The notes: generated by a model from the letters alone, not told the origin. Counted from the first letter of the stretch, positions 42,021 through 50,846 are shown. The stretch: DNA of 50,895 bases from Streptomyces cellostaticus (GCF_001513965.1 NZ_KQ948053.1:1-50895); one strand, 5' to 3'. Numbers and translations: made by a program.

Positions 42021-42399
42021 CCGTCCAGCCGCTTGCCGCCGGCGGGGGACAGGGCGACGGCGAAGGCGGCGGTGTCGTGGTCGCATCCGGCGCCGGCTCA
42101 GTCGGGGGGTTTCGCGTTCCGCACGGCGGCCGACCTTGGGGCGTTTGAAGCCTCCTTCCGTAAGACGGCTCCGAACGGTCAAGACCCTTCATCTGTCGTG
42201 CAGCATCACTCAAAAGGCTGATGACCTGTCTGCATGTCAATCACCTTCTCGTGTTCGTGGCACACGGTGCGGCTCGTTTCGAGTGACGACGCCGATCAAG
42301 CCCTGAGGACGTAATCTCCCTGGTCAGTACCGGGATAGAGCCGTTCCCGTTCGCGTGTGGCATGGAACCGCCACTACTCCTCGAAGCCCCCGTAGTCGA
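42021..42399. other. Non-coding stretch between IS remnants
   Basis: About 380 bp without a recognised gene. The frames are Gly/Pro/Ser-rich and match nothing I know. It probably formed from successive IS insertions and deletions. Confidence 0.4.
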
Positions 42400-42650
42400 T
42401 CACGGCGCGGAGGGCGAGGACGCTTCAGCGCCCTCGACGCTCCACCGTGAGCCGGTGATGTCGAAGCGGTCGACGATCAGATGCCGGCAGGTGCCCTCCA
42501 CCACCCCGGTCGCGATCGGCCACCCCTGCTCCAGTGCCTGGACGTAGCGCAGGTAGGGCCCCTTGTTCGCCAGGTAGCGCACGCACTCTTTCACCCCGCC
42601 GCGCCGCTCGGCCGCGAGGCGGTGCTCGTCGGCTGGACGCCTTCCGTGTT
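42400..42650 (-). pseudogene. ISKra4-family transposase C-terminal fragment
   Basis: CVRYLANKGPYLRYVQALEQ then GWPIATGVVEGTCRHLIVDR and FDITGSRWSVEGAEA matches the C-terminal region of ISKra4 transposases (GxxIxTGVIExACRHLxxDRxxxTGxRWxxxxAE). The frame stops at 42400 and has no N-terminal half. Confidence 0.75.
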
Positions 42651-42767
42651 TCCCAGCCCGTGCCGCTCGAGCCGGATCGCTCCCGGATGGCCTGCCTCGG
42701 GGCCGTCAGTCGTGCCCGAAGCCCGGGCCGGATAGTCTGCGCCGTACCTGACATACGAGGGGCCAGG

Positions 42768-43538
42768 ATGAAGCACGGGATCATACGAACAGCCGCACGC
42801 GTGTTGCGTCAGCGCCCTGGTCTCCTCTGTTTTCCCGCTTTGGGCCTCGTGACCGTTGCGTTGGTCCTGGCGGCCTCCTGGCCGTTGCTGCTGCAAGAGG
42901 TTTGGCACCGGGCCGGGCGCGGCCAGGCTCCGACCCAGGCTCAGTCCGCCGCGATGGGACTCGTGCTGTGGGTCGCCTCCGCGCTCAACAGCGTCTTCAC
43001 CGCAGCCCTGCTCCACTCCGTACACACACTCCTGGGCGGCGAACGCCTCCCGCTGGGCGCCTCGCTGCGCGCGACCGGCCGGCGTGTGCCCACCCTGATC
43101 ACCTGGAGCCTGTTCTCGCTGGTAGCCGGTTCGCTGCTGCGGACTGGAGAGTCCCTGGCCGGTCTTTCGACGCTCTTCGAACTGCTCGGGTTCTCCTGGT
43201 CATTGCTGACCTTCTTCGTACTCCCCGTCATCGTCGTCGAAGGAACCGGACTCGTGACCAGTCTGCGCCGGTCACTCGCGCTCGGGCGCCACTCGCTCGG
43301 CCAGTGGGTCGCGGGCGGTCTCAAGCTCTTCATCACGACCGCACTGGTCGTCATCGGCGCGATCGTGGTGCTGATCCTTGCGGTAGAGTCCGACAGCCTG
43401 GCCGTTCTCTTCGCCACCTTTGCGGCGGTCGTGGCCTTCTTCCTACTCGTCGCCGTCGTCAACTCCGCCGCTTCCGGCATCTACCGGACCTCTCTGTACC
43501 GCGAGGCGGTCACTGCGGCCGGCCCGACCAGTCACTAG
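42768..43538 (+). CDS. DUF6159-like multi-pass membrane protein
   Basis: 256 residues with about six membrane helices: GLLCFPALGLVTVALVLAAS, MGLVLWVASALNSVFTAALL, ITWSLFSLVAGSLL, WSLLTFFVLPVIVVEGTGLV, FITTALVVIGAIVVLILAVE and FATFAAVVAFFLLVAVVNSA. The start MKHGIIRTAARVLRQRPGLL and the loop TSLRRSLALGRHSLGQWVAG, with ASGIYRTSLYREA at the end, match the DUF6159 family of integral membrane proteins. Their function is unknown. GAGGGG lies close to the ATG. There is no operon partner. Confidence 0.78.
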   Translation: MKHGIIRTAARVLRQRPGLLCFPALGLVTVALVLAASWPLLLQEVWHRAGRGQAPTQAQSAAMGLVLWVASALNSVFTAALLHSVHTLLGGERLPLGASLRATGRRVPTLITWSLFSLVAGSLLRTGESLAGLSTLFELLGFSWSLLTFFVLPVIVVEGTGLVTSLRRSLALGRHSLGQWVAGGLKLFITTALVVIGAIVVLILAVESDSLAVLFATFAAVVAFFLLVAVVNSAASGIYRTSLYREAVTAAGPTSH

Positions 43539-43662
43539 CTTGATCTTTACCGCAGCCCCGTCCTCTACGTGCCCTGCGAGTAGTGGGAAGGTGGAGGGGG
43601 CCTGCAGCGATCGTGTTGGTCCTCGGCTGCAAGTCTTTCACTCGCCGTAGAGAGGATCGACC

Positions 43663-44175
43663 GTGACCTCGGAGCACGACATGCTGTGGCGTCGCTGCGC
43701 ACACCTGGGCCGGGTCCTGCTGCCGCTGGTGGACGAGGAGCCGTGGCGGCAGGCTCGTCGCCGCGAGCGCCTGCGGGCCTGGGGCATCAACATGGTGGAT
43801 GGCGAGCGCCTGATCGAGGTCTTCGCGGCCGTAGCCGCCCACGCCGTCGCGGTCGACACTTCTGTGTCCGCCGCAGACCTTGACGCTCTACCGGTGAGTG
43901 CGGTGGCTGACGCGGCGACCGGCAAGCGCGACTTTGAACTGCTCGCCGGGCTCCCGGAAACCTTCGCCGACGAGCGAGACGAACTGGGCGTCAACGTCTT
44001 CCGCCTGTACACCTACAAGGGCGGGCAGTTCAGCCGTCGGCTCTCCCAGCTGAGCTCGGAACTGCGCTACGTGCTGGTCACCCTGGCCGAACGCTTGCCG
44101 ACGGCGTCCCCCACGTGTGGAGATGTCTTCCGCCGGGCGGCCGAGGCCGACCTGCCGCCGTGGTCGGTCGGGTGA
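43663..44175 (+). CDS. Hypothetical protein, 170 aa
   Basis: The GTG at 43663 follows GAGAGGA. The protein begins TSEHDMLWRRCAHLGRVLLP and contains RLRAWGINMVDGERLIEVFA, TGKRDFELLAGLPETFADER and LRYVLVTLAERLPTASPTCG. The composition is helical and soluble, with no signal peptide. No family is recognised. It stands alone between the DUF6159 gene and a frameshifted gene on the other strand. Confidence 0.6.
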   Translation: MTSEHDMLWRRCAHLGRVLLPLVDEEPWRQARRRERLRAWGINMVDGERLIEVFAAVAAHAVAVDTSVSAADLDALPVSAVADAATGKRDFELLAGLPETFADERDELGVNVFRLYTYKGGQFSRRLSQLSSELRYVLVTLAERLPTASPTCGDVFRRAAEADLPPWSVG

Positions 44176-44349
44176 CAGCCTGGGGTGGCAGGACGGGAGC
44201 CGGACGGTCTTCCTGCGAGGCGGGGTTGTGCTTCAGCGGTCCCGTCGGCTCGGCGAGGTCCTGGTAGAGGGCACCGCCCTCGTGCGTGAAGCAATTGAGG
44301 CCCCCCATGCCGCTCGTTCGCCGGCGGACGCTGGAGCACGAGGAAGCGG

Positions 44350-44804
44350 CTACGCCGTCTCCTGGCCCTCGCCGTCCCAGCTGCCGAGGGCGTGCTTGAG
44401 CTGGGAGCGGACATCGGGACGCTCGGGGCCGGCGCCCCCGTTCCAGAGTGCGTGGGTGACGATCGCGACGGCGAGGTCGCGCTCCTTGCCCCGCAGGGCC
44501 GTGACCTCCTTCTGCCCCTGCTCCGCCCAGCCCGGCGAGGCCCGGTAAGAAGGGGACGTGCTCAGCCAGTGGCCGTCAGGGCGCTGCCAGGCCTCGATCG
44601 GCCGCCACGGAGTACGGCAGCTCCGGACCAGGGTGTCCAGGTCGGAGAGCGCACGGTGTCGAGGCCCTCCTGCAACTGGAGCAGATCGTCGGGGTATTTG
44701 AACGCCACGCCCCCCAGGAGAACGGCGGCCGACTGCCCGGCGGCCTCGGCGCCTGGCGGCTCGCGGGAGTCTGTCCACAGGTGATCCGTGGTCCCTGGAA
44801 CCAT
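44350..44804 (-). pseudogene. Hypothetical protein, frameshifted
   Basis: MVPGTTDHLWTDSREPPGAE then GGVAFKYPDDLLQLQEGLDT is in one frame. After a one-base shift near 44650 the other frame continues DLDTLVRSCRTPWRPIEAWQ, LSTSPSYRASPGWAEQGQKE and LAVAIVTHALWNGGAGPERP. The joined product would be about 150 residues. The family is not recognised. Confidence 0.45.
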
Positions 44805-45123
44805 GAGCGATCAAGAGCACCAGCAGCTGGCTTTGTTTACGAGTCGCGTCGTCAGTGGTTCACGGGTGTCTTCTGCCAACCAATCGAGGCGTTTGACATC
44901 GAACCCAGCCGTTTCGTCGTGCGGGGCGAGTGCGCTGAGGGCGTTTGCATGGCTGTACTGGCTGGGATGGAAGGTGCCGGGCCGTACGTCGAGGTGTCGT
45001 ACGGGGATGCCCTTCATCGAGCCAGTGCGGACGGCGCGGGAGGGGAACGGCGGGCCGCCTTCCCGGAACAGCCGTGTCGTTCCGGGGAAGGCAGTCGATC
45101 AGCGTGCGGTGCTCTTGCGTCGG
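44805..45123. other. Stretch of uncertain coding status
   Basis: A minus frame at 44811-45017 (MKGIPVRHLDVRPGTFHPSQ then SALAPHDETAGFDVKRLDWL) and an overlapping plus frame both look partly protein-like; neither has a good ribosome site. I do not call a gene here. No repeat or terminator was seen. Confidence 0.3.
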
Positions 45124-45522
45124 CTAGCGGACGACGTGGACGGTCACTGGCGTGGAGGTGCGGTCCGTCTTCGCGTGCTGGTGGTGCTTGTCGGTCGCGT
45201 ACAGCACGGATCGGAACTGCAGATCGCCCGTGTGCGTGGCCTTGACGTTTGCGCGCGCATCGCCGTTGAAGCTCTGTTTGACGGCGTGCCAGTGGCCCCA
45301 GTGGCCGGGTTTGCCGGATCGCTCCTGTATGACGAGCGTGGTGTACTGCTCGGCGTCGTCGTCACCCTGGCCGTGTACCTTCACCACGTGGCCGGCATGC
45401 GCGGTGTGGGGGGTGGCCTGAATCGAGATGTCACTCTTCGCGAACGCCGGGGATACCGCCAGTGTTGCCGAGGCCACACCCAGCGCGCCGACTACCGCGA
45501 GCCGCTTCATGCCAAGCTTCAT
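45124..45522 (-). CDS. Small secreted His-rich protein
   Basis: 132 residues. The signal peptide (MKLGMKRLAVVGALGVASAT, cleaved after AFA) leads to a mature protein of about 104 residues with ISIQATPHTAHAGHVVKVHG, YTTLVIQERSGKPGHWGHWH and VLYATDKHHQHAKTDRTSTP. Histidine is unusually frequent, so metal binding is possible. The beta-rich pattern with FNGDARANVKATHTGDLQFR recalls Ig-like secreted domains. No named family is recognised. AAGGAG precedes the ATG at 45522. It ends without a clear hairpin. Confidence 0.7.
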   Translation of the reverse strand: MKLGMKRLAVVGALGVASATLAVSPAFAKSDISIQATPHTAHAGHVVKVHGQGDDDAEQYTTLVIQERSGKPGHWGHWHAVKQSFNGDARANVKATHTGDLQFRSVLYATDKHHQHAKTDRTSTPVTVHVVR

Positions 45523-45740
45523 GCTCGGGTCTCCTTGGATCTCTTCGTTCCCTTTGCAGCAACTAGGGTTCATAGCTGCTCAATTGACGCACATTCACCG
45601 AAGAAGAGCAGTTGGAGCGCCAAGAAGTTGGCCCCCGAATGTCACTACCTCGTAACTGATGTCGGATGAAAGCCGGTCATAGCGAACCGGCCGGCCATAA
45701 CGGTCCGCCCGCTCAGCAGTGACGAGAGCGGCCGGCCACC

Positions 45741-45760
45741 GCTCGCCCCGCAGGGCGAGC
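45741..45760. terminator. Short GC hairpin
   Basis: GCTCGCCC (45741-45748) pairs with GGGCGAGC (45753-45760) around a 4-base loop, just past the end of the IS5 remnant and facing the small secreted gene. It could serve either strand. Confidence 0.5.
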
Positions 45761-45767
45761 TCTTCAT

Positions 45768-46455
45768 TCAGGTTGTTCGACTGTGTTCGAGCCGGAGTGG
45801 GACGAGTGTGGCGCGGGCGATCCGGGTGATGGCCGCGGGGTCGAGGCTGACCCGGCGCAGGGCCTTGAAGGTCACCTTCAGCAGCGCGTTGGCGCGTTCG
45901 GCGACGGCATGGACGCCGCGGATCACTGCATTGAACGCCTGGTCGGGCTGGGTGAGTTCGCCGCCCTTGGGCTTCTTGACCGGGTGGCGGAGGCCGTCAC
46001 CGATGTTCTCGTAACCGAGGTCGGTCAGGGGGGACGCCCAGCGTGGCGGCGAGCTGGTTGAGGGCGTAGATGAGGCCGTGTGCGCGGGTGCAGGTGGTGT
46101 CGTGCCCGCGGCCCGGCCGGACCGGGGAGACCCACAATGGCCAGCCGTCCGGGGCCGAGATGACCTGCACGTTCCCTCCGTGGTGCTTGTGTTTCCCAGA
46201 CCACCACAGGTCCGCTCCGTTGGGACCGACGGCGGCCACGCGGTCGGTGCGGATTACGGTGCCGTCGTCCAGGTTGAGGTGGGTGTAATCGGCCGTTGCC
46301 GCGCGCTCCAGCGTGGCGGACAGATCGGGCGCGTGGTATCGGCCAGAACGGTCAGTCCCTCGTGCAGGTAGCGGTAGGCGGTGGGGGTCGAGATGCCGTT
46401 GTCCCGGGCGAGCTGGACCAGCCGGTGCCGTCGACGAACCAAATCCTGGACGCCA
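45768..46455 (-). pseudogene. IS5-family (DDE_Tnp_4) transposase, frameshifted and truncated
   Basis: Three frames line up. The first has GVQDLVRRRHRLVQLARDNG and ISTPTAYRYLHEGL. The second has DLSATLERAATADYTHLNLD, TVIRTDRVAAVGPNGADLWW and SGKHKHHGGNVQVISAPDGW. The third has LTDLGYENIGDGLRHPVKKP and VHAVAERANALLKVTFKALR, ending at 45768. At least two shifts separate them and the N-terminus is missing. The catalytic DGT...D..G.....E series is spread over the pieces, so the element is dead. Confidence 0.75.
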
Positions 46456-46619
46456 CGTGGAGCCTCTAGTCGTACGGAACGTGATCTTCGCAGACCCGTT
46501 CCTATCAGGGGCGTCACATGCATCTGACGCTAAAACACCACTCGCCATTCCACGGACAGTCACGCACCGCAACCGTCACATGGTCGAGGAGACCTCAAAG
46601 TGGCGTTCGTCGATCGTAC

Positions 46620-46967
46620 TCACGGGAACCGCTTTGCGATCGCCGCCGCGATCGCGTCCGGTGCGTGTTCCTGGATGAAGTGCCGCGCGCGCGGCAGCTC
46701 GACTACGTCGAGGTCGGTGAAGGCGGCACGCATTCGCGGGATACAGGCGTTCGGACGGAACACCACGTCCCGCATTCCCCACACCAACAGGGCCGGCTTG
46801 TCGCCGAGCAGGACGGGCACGTCTCGGGCGAGTTGGTCCAGTAGCGGGTGTGCGGCGCGAATTTCCTTGGGCATCATGGCGAGTCCGCGCCGGGCTTCCG
46901 CAGTGGGCTGCACCGCGCGATAGTGGTCGGCCTCGGCCGCGGTGAGCTTGCGCCCCAGTTCTGAGAG
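46620..46967 (-). pseudogene. Haloalkane dehalogenase, C-terminal half (gene split by insertion)
   Basis: LGRKLTAAEADHYRAVQPTA then RRGLAMMPKEIRAAHPLLDQ, KPALLVWGMRDVVFRPNACI and DLDVVELPRARHFIQEHAPD give the cap end, a WGMRD acid loop and the catalytic His in ARHFIQEHAP. The N-terminal half lies at 50220-50740. The break is at TCTGAGAG (46960-46967), repeated at the other junction; one copy joins the halves in frame as VLLSELGRK. Alone this half cannot fold into an active enzyme. Confidence 0.85.
46960..46967. repeat. Left copy of the 8-bp target duplication TCTGAGAG
   Basis: TCTGAGAG at 46960-46967 is repeated at 50220-50227. Together they flank the 3252-bp insertion in the dehalogenase gene. 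Confidence 0.75.
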
Positions 46968-47064
46968 GGTGTTCTGCAGTAATTCACCCTTCTCGTAGCT
47001 GTTGACGGCATGTTGTCTGGTTTGCGGTCTTGCGGTTCGCTGTCGCTGCGGTGTGCTGGTGGAC

Positions 47065-48003
47065 GTGGGTGAGCGCCCTCCGTACCCGAGCGACCTGTCG
47101 GACGAAGCCTGGGAGCTGATCCGGCCGGTCATCACCGCTTGGAAGGCCCGGCACCCCTCGGTCAGCGGGCACGAGGGGCAGTACGCGATGCGGGAGATCG
47201 TGAACGCGATCCTCTACCAGGCCCGCACCGGCTGCCAGTGGCGCTACCTGCCGCACGACCTGCCGCCGAAGAGCGCGGTGTACTACTACTTCGCCAAGTG
47301 GCGCGACAACGGCACCGCCGAGACCGTCCACGACCTGTTGCGCTGGCAGGTCCGCGAGAGCCGGAAGCGGCATGAGGACCCCACCGCAGTCGTGATGGAC
47401 TCCCAGACCGTGCGGGCCTCGATGAACGCGCCGAAGGAGACGACCGGGCTGGATCCGGGGAAGAGAAGCCCGGGCCGCAAGAGAGGCATCGTCACCGACG
47501 TACTCGGCCTGGTCATCGCGGCCGTCGTGGTCGCGGCCAGCGTCCCCGACAACGCGATCGGCATCACCTTGCTGGACAAGGTCGCAGCCTGCGCGCCCAC
47601 CGTGACGAAGGTATGGGTGGATGCTGGCTTCAAGAAGGCCGTCGTCGAGCACGGCGTCCGCCTCGGCATCGACGTCGAGATCGTCCAGCGCAAGCCCGGC
47701 GCGAGAGGGTTCGCGCCGCAGCCCAAGCGGTGGGTGGCCGAGCAGACCCTGGGCACCCTCATGCTCCACCGACGTCTCGCACGTGACTATGAGGCGCGGC
47801 CGGCTAGCTCGGTGGCAATGATCCACTGGTCCATGACCGACGTCATGCTCCGCCGCCTCACCCGCACCTCCACCCTGACCTGGCGTGACCCGCCGGCCTG
47901 GCACGCAGCACCCCCGACCAGCGGGAGCGTCGATGAGGGAACTCCTGGAAAAGATCGAGACCCGGCAGCATCTCGTCCGCGAGACGGCCGAACGGCTTCG
48001 TGA
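47065..48003 (+). CDS. IS5-family transposase
   Basis: 312 residues from GTG at 47065. The N-terminus PPYPSDLSDEAWELIRPVIT and the block ILYQARTGCQWRYLPHDLPP fit the IS5 (IS1031/IS402-type) family. The first Asp is in AVVMDSQTVRAS, the second in KVWVDAGFKKAVVEHG, and the Glu-bearing end is RWVAEQTLGTLMLHRRLARD followed by IHWSMTDVMLRRL. Family proteins end near TWRDP; here the frame runs about 30 residues further into the next gene's start, possibly after a small lesion. It probably remains active. The coiled-coil gene overlaps its end. Confidence 0.85.
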   Translation: MGERPPYPSDLSDEAWELIRPVITAWKARHPSVSGHEGQYAMREIVNAILYQARTGCQWRYLPHDLPPKSAVYYYFAKWRDNGTAETVHDLLRWQVRESRKRHEDPTAVVMDSQTVRASMNAPKETTGLDPGKRSPGRKRGIVTDVLGLVIAAVVVAASVPDNAIGITLLDKVAACAPTVTKVWVDAGFKKAVVEHGVRLGIDVEIVQRKPGARGFAPQPKRWVAEQTLGTLMLHRRLARDYEARPASSVAMIHWSMTDVMLRRLTRTSTLTWRDPPAWHAAPPTSGSVDEGTPGKDRDPAASRPRDGRTAS

Positions 48004-48355
48004 TCAGATCGCTCGTCTCACCGAGCAACTTGGCGCAGCGGAAGAGACCTTGAAGCGTTTGGAGACCACCCGGGAGACCATCTTGGAACTGGCCGCCGAA
48101 GACGGCACCTCGCCACCCGAACGGCTGCCTCCCGGATACCGCGAGATCCTGGCGCTCTTCGAGCAGACCGCAGAGGGACTCCGCGCCAAGGAGGTCAGCC
48201 GGGCGCTCGGCCTCGGCACCGAGGCACGCCACACCGAAAACACCCGCGCCAAGCTGAAACGCCTGGTGACCCGCGACATCCTCACCGAACCCGAGCCGGG
48301 GCTGTTCACCCTGTCCAAGGCAACACCAGCCACCTCAGAGACCAACTCAAGCTGA
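47933..48355 (+). CDS. Coiled-coil plus winged-helix protein (IS-associated)
   Basis: 140 residues. The first 60 form a coiled coil (MRELLEKIETRQHLVRETAE, LRDQIARLTEQLGAAEETLK). The second half is a winged-helix-like domain (YREILALFEQTAEGLRAKEV, SRALGLGTEARHTENTRAKL, KRLVTRDILTEPEPGLFTLS). The combination resembles small proteins often found next to transposases in Streptomyces. It could act as a regulator or accessory factor of the element, but no function is known to me. GGGAG lies 7 bp upstream of the ATG at 47933, inside the 3' end of the transposase frame. Confidence 0.6.
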   Translation: MRELLEKIETRQHLVRETAERLRDQIARLTEQLGAAEETLKRLETTRETILELAAEDGTSPPERLPPGYREILALFEQTAEGLRAKEVSRALGLGTEARHTENTRAKLKRLVTRDILTEPEPGLFTLSKATPATSETNSS

Positions 48356-48848
48356 AACTCCGCGAACTCTCGCAGAGCACTCTCTCAGGGGCCGGCCAGT
48401 CGGCCTTGGGACATCGGTACGGTGATTCGGTGAGAAGGATCGTGCACGGCGGTGGGGCCCATGCGACGAAGTGGTGACCCTGTTGGTAAAATCGCGAGGG
48501 TCTTCGTGACGTCGGTCTGTGCGAGCCCGTTGGGGTTGTACAGACCATCGTCGTGATCAGGAACCATTCCATGGGCGCCGCCATCAACCTCACCCGCCTC
48601 TCCGCCTGGCTCACCGGCATACCCAAACTGTGATCGCAGTGCTGGCTGGTCGATTCAGAAAGCGGTTCGGAAGTCACGACCCACAGGGCTCTACCGCCCC
48701 ACATTCCAAGGAGAGACCGCCGTCGCTCGCGGCAACGCGCTCAGGGATCCGTCTGTGCGCCCCTGCGCGGGAGGCGCACTTGACGTGCCTCCCGACGCAT
48801 ACTCATGCCGCCCGGACTGATGGGCACTCAGCAACTGGAGATACGGGC
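48356..48848. other. Stretch with IS debris and the beta-helix gene leader
   Basis: An element-end-like sequence lies at about 48360-48382. A short plus-strand scrap at 48562-48633 (NHSMGAAINLTRLSAWLTG to the stop) resembles the tail of IS1182-type transposases. The right edge holds GGAG (48837-48840) for the gene at 48849. Confidence 0.4.
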
Positions 48849-49784
48849 ATGAGAGTTCTGCACACGACCCGGCACGGCAGGATCGCACAGAGGCGGTGGA
48901 TCAGGACAGCCCGCCGCACCCCCGACGGTGGCGCCATCCGGCGCATCCGCACCGCACCGTTCCTTGCCGGAGCCTTCGTCCTGGCCGCGGGAATGACCCT
49001 CTTCGCCCCGACCACCGCACAGGCGGCCGTGGCATGCACCGAGACGGCGCTGATCAACGCCATCAACACCGCCAACTCCGCCGGCGGGGGCACCGTGGTC
49101 CTGACGAAGGACTGTACGTACACCCTCACCACGTCCCACGGCATCGACACCGACGGGCCGGACGGACTGCCGACCATCACCACCGCCATCACCCTTTCCG
49201 GCAACAACAACATCATCACCCGCTCAACGGCCGGCGGTACCCTCCCCTTCCGCATCGCCAAGGTCGCCTCCACCGGCAACCTCACCCTCAAGGGGAACAT
49301 CACGCTCAGCAACGGTCTCGCCGGAACTGACGGCGGTGGCATCCTCAACGACGGCACGGTGACCCTCACCGCCAGCACCCTCACCGGCAACACCGCCCTG
49401 GGCAAGGGCGGCGGCCTGTCCAACGCCGACATCAGCGCCCCCGCCACCGGGGCAACGGCGACGTTCACCGGCAGCACCGTGTCCAACAACACCGCCACAG
49501 GCAGGGGCGGCGGCATCTACAACGGCATCCGAAGCACGCTGACGACCACCAGCAGCTTCGTCAACGGGACGAACACCGGGTCGCAGGGCGGCGGCATCGC
49601 CGCCATCGAATCCACCGCGACCACCCTGACCAGCACCCCGGTCAGCACCAACCACGCCACCCTCAATGCCGGCGGCGTCTACCGCGAAAACGGCACGATG
49701 ACGGTCACCACCTCCCCGATCTCCGGCAACACCCCTAACAACTGCACCGGCAGTTCCCCCGCAGTCCCCAGCTGCACCGGCTGA
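48849..49784 (+). CDS. Secreted right-handed beta-helix repeat protein
   Basis: 311 residues. A long Arg-rich N-terminus and hydrophobic stretch (AGAFVLAAGMTLFAPTTAQA) form a signal peptide. The mature part begins CTETALINAINTANSAGGGT, then VLTKDCTYTL, the usual opening of polymorphic-repeat beta-helix proteins. Short imperfect repeats follow: GGGILNDGTVTLTASTLTGN, GGGLSNADIS, GGGIYNGIRSTLTTTSS, GGGIAAIESTATTLTSTPVS, each centred on GGG-hydrophobic. Such proteins are surface-exposed or secreted and mostly uncharacterised; outer-membrane export does not apply to a Gram-positive host. It is cargo of the element in the dehalogenase gene. GGAG lies 8 bp before the ATG. Confidence 0.8.
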   Translation: MRVLHTTRHGRIAQRRWIRTARRTPDGGAIRRIRTAPFLAGAFVLAAGMTLFAPTTAQAAVACTETALINAINTANSAGGGTVVLTKDCTYTLTTSHGIDTDGPDGLPTITTAITLSGNNNIITRSTAGGTLPFRIAKVASTGNLTLKGNITLSNGLAGTDGGGILNDGTVTLTASTLTGNTALGKGGGLSNADISAPATGATATFTGSTVSNNTATGRGGGIYNGIRSTLTTTSSFVNGTNTGSQGGGIAAIESTATTLTSTPVSTNHATLNAGGVYRENGTMTVTTSPISGNTPNNCTGSSPAVPSCTG

Positions 49785-49824
49785 CCACACACCCACCAGC
49801 CCTCACCAACAGGTAAGAGAACCG

Positions 49825-49859
49825 GCCGGGCCGCCCGCAACCCGTGAGGCCGGCCCGGC
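49825..49859 (+). terminator. Hairpin terminator after the beta-helix gene
   Basis: GCCGGGCCG (49825-49833) pairs with CGGCCCGGC (49851-49859) around a 17-base loop, about 40 bp after the stop codon. Confidence 0.7.
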
Positions 49860-49997
49860 TCCCTTGCGTCCGGACAGGACCAGGCGTAAGCGCACCCCGC
49901 GGATCTCCCATCACCCCAGCCTGACGCCTGGGCTCCACCAGGATCGTGGGAAGAGCGGTCATCACGCCGACAGTCGGTCGACGTCGCGGCGGCGACC

Positions 49998-50150
49998 CCC
50001 ATCCGGATCGGTTACGCGCGCTGCTCGACCGCGCAGCAGGAACTCCAGTCCCAGCTCGACGCGCTCGAACCAGTCTGCAGGCGGACGTGCTCCGAGAAGA
50101 TCTCCACCCGGGTCAAGACGCGGCCGAAACTGGAAAGGCGCTCAGGCTCG
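49998..50150 (+). pseudogene. Serine resolvase/invertase N-terminal fragment
   Basis: PIRIGYARCSTAQQELQSQL followed by DALEP and CSEKISTRVKTRPKLE matches the start of small serine recombinases (RIGYARxSTxxQxLxxQxxAL...xxExxSxxxxxRPxL), including the nucleophilic Ser after YARC. The frame then shifts (KALRLA is readable in another frame) and the rest is missing. It lies just inside the right end of the 3.25-kb insertion. Confidence 0.75.
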
Positions 50151-50219
50151 CCCCGACCCACACCACCCGCGCAGGACCCTACATCAACCTGAAACCCGAC
50201 GAACCATCACGGAACGCCC

Positions 50220-50227
50220 TCTGAGAG
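50220..50227. repeat. Right copy of the 8-bp target duplication TCTGAGAG
   Basis: TCTGAGAG at 50220-50227 matches 46960-46967. One copy is needed for the intact dehalogenase reading frame. Confidence 0.75.
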
Positions 50228-50740
50228 CAGGACGCGCTCAACGAGGAAATTCTGTTCGAGTATCCGCCGCTGCATCGGACGGCTGTCCATGATCACGCTG
50301 AAAGCCCGATTCGCCATCGCTTCGGTCGGCCAGAACGAGGTGTTGCCCAGCACGATCTTCCTCACCCGATCCGCGCGCGCAGTGACCGCGCCCAGACCGA
50401 TGGGTCCGCCCCAATCCTGTCCCATCAGAACGAAGCCGTCGAGCTGCAGGTGATCGATCAGCTCGCCGAGGACCGCGGTGTGCTCGGCGATCGTGTAGCC
50501 GAAACCCGCAGGACGTTCGGACAATCCGAAACCCAGATAGTCGACGGCGACACACCGGTACCGGTCGCGCAGGTCCTTCACGTTATGACGGTATAGGAAA
50601 CTCCACGTCGGAGCGCCATGACAGAGCAGGAGCGGCGGCCCAGTTCCCTCGTCGATGTAGTGAACCCGGCCGACGGACGAGTCGAACCAGCGAGACTCGA
50701 AGGGGTACAGACTCCCGTCGGGAACGAAGTCGATCAGCAT
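50220..50740 (-). pseudogene. Haloalkane dehalogenase, N-terminal half (gene split by insertion)
   Basis: FESRWFDSSVGRVHYIDEGT then GPPLLLCHGAPTWSFLYRHN, VAVDYLGFGLSERPAGFGYT and FVLMGQDWGGPIGLGAVTAR give the oxyanion-hole HGAPTWSF, the Asp nucleophile in GQDWGG, and the start of the cap (NTSFWPTEAMANRAFSV). The protein would hydrolyse carbon-halogen bonds in the cytoplasm. Coding continues at 46967-46620 on the other side of the insertion. GGGGAGG precedes the ATG at 50740. Confidence 0.87.
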
Positions 50741-50846
50741 TGGCCCTCCCCTTCGAGAAAGACTACCTCTGGTGCACCCGACCTCATGAATTCATGGGCG
50801 GGCCGGTGCTGGTGACAGAATGTGAGCTGGATAAGGGAAGGGTGTC

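Larger units (their letters stand above)
46968..50219. mobile_element. 3252-bp transposon-like insertion in the dehalogenase gene
   Basis: Flanked by TCTGAGAG on both sides. The ends are weakly related as inverted repeats: GGTGTTCTGCAGTAATTC on the left and GGCGTTCCGTGATGGTTC on the right strand inward, differing mostly by transitions. It carries an IS5-type transposase (47065-48003), a coiled-coil/winged-helix gene (47933-48355), an IS1182-like scrap, a secreted beta-helix gene and a serine-resolvase fragment. An internal end-like sequence (GAGTGCTCTGCGAGAGTTCG inward from about 48382) suggests a 1.4-kb IS at the left plus added cargo. Confidence 0.6.

Noticed and set aside
48849..49784. Type V autotransporter or outer-membrane protein
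   Set aside because: The host appears to be a Gram-positive actinomycete and there is no beta-barrel domain; only the beta-helix repeats match.
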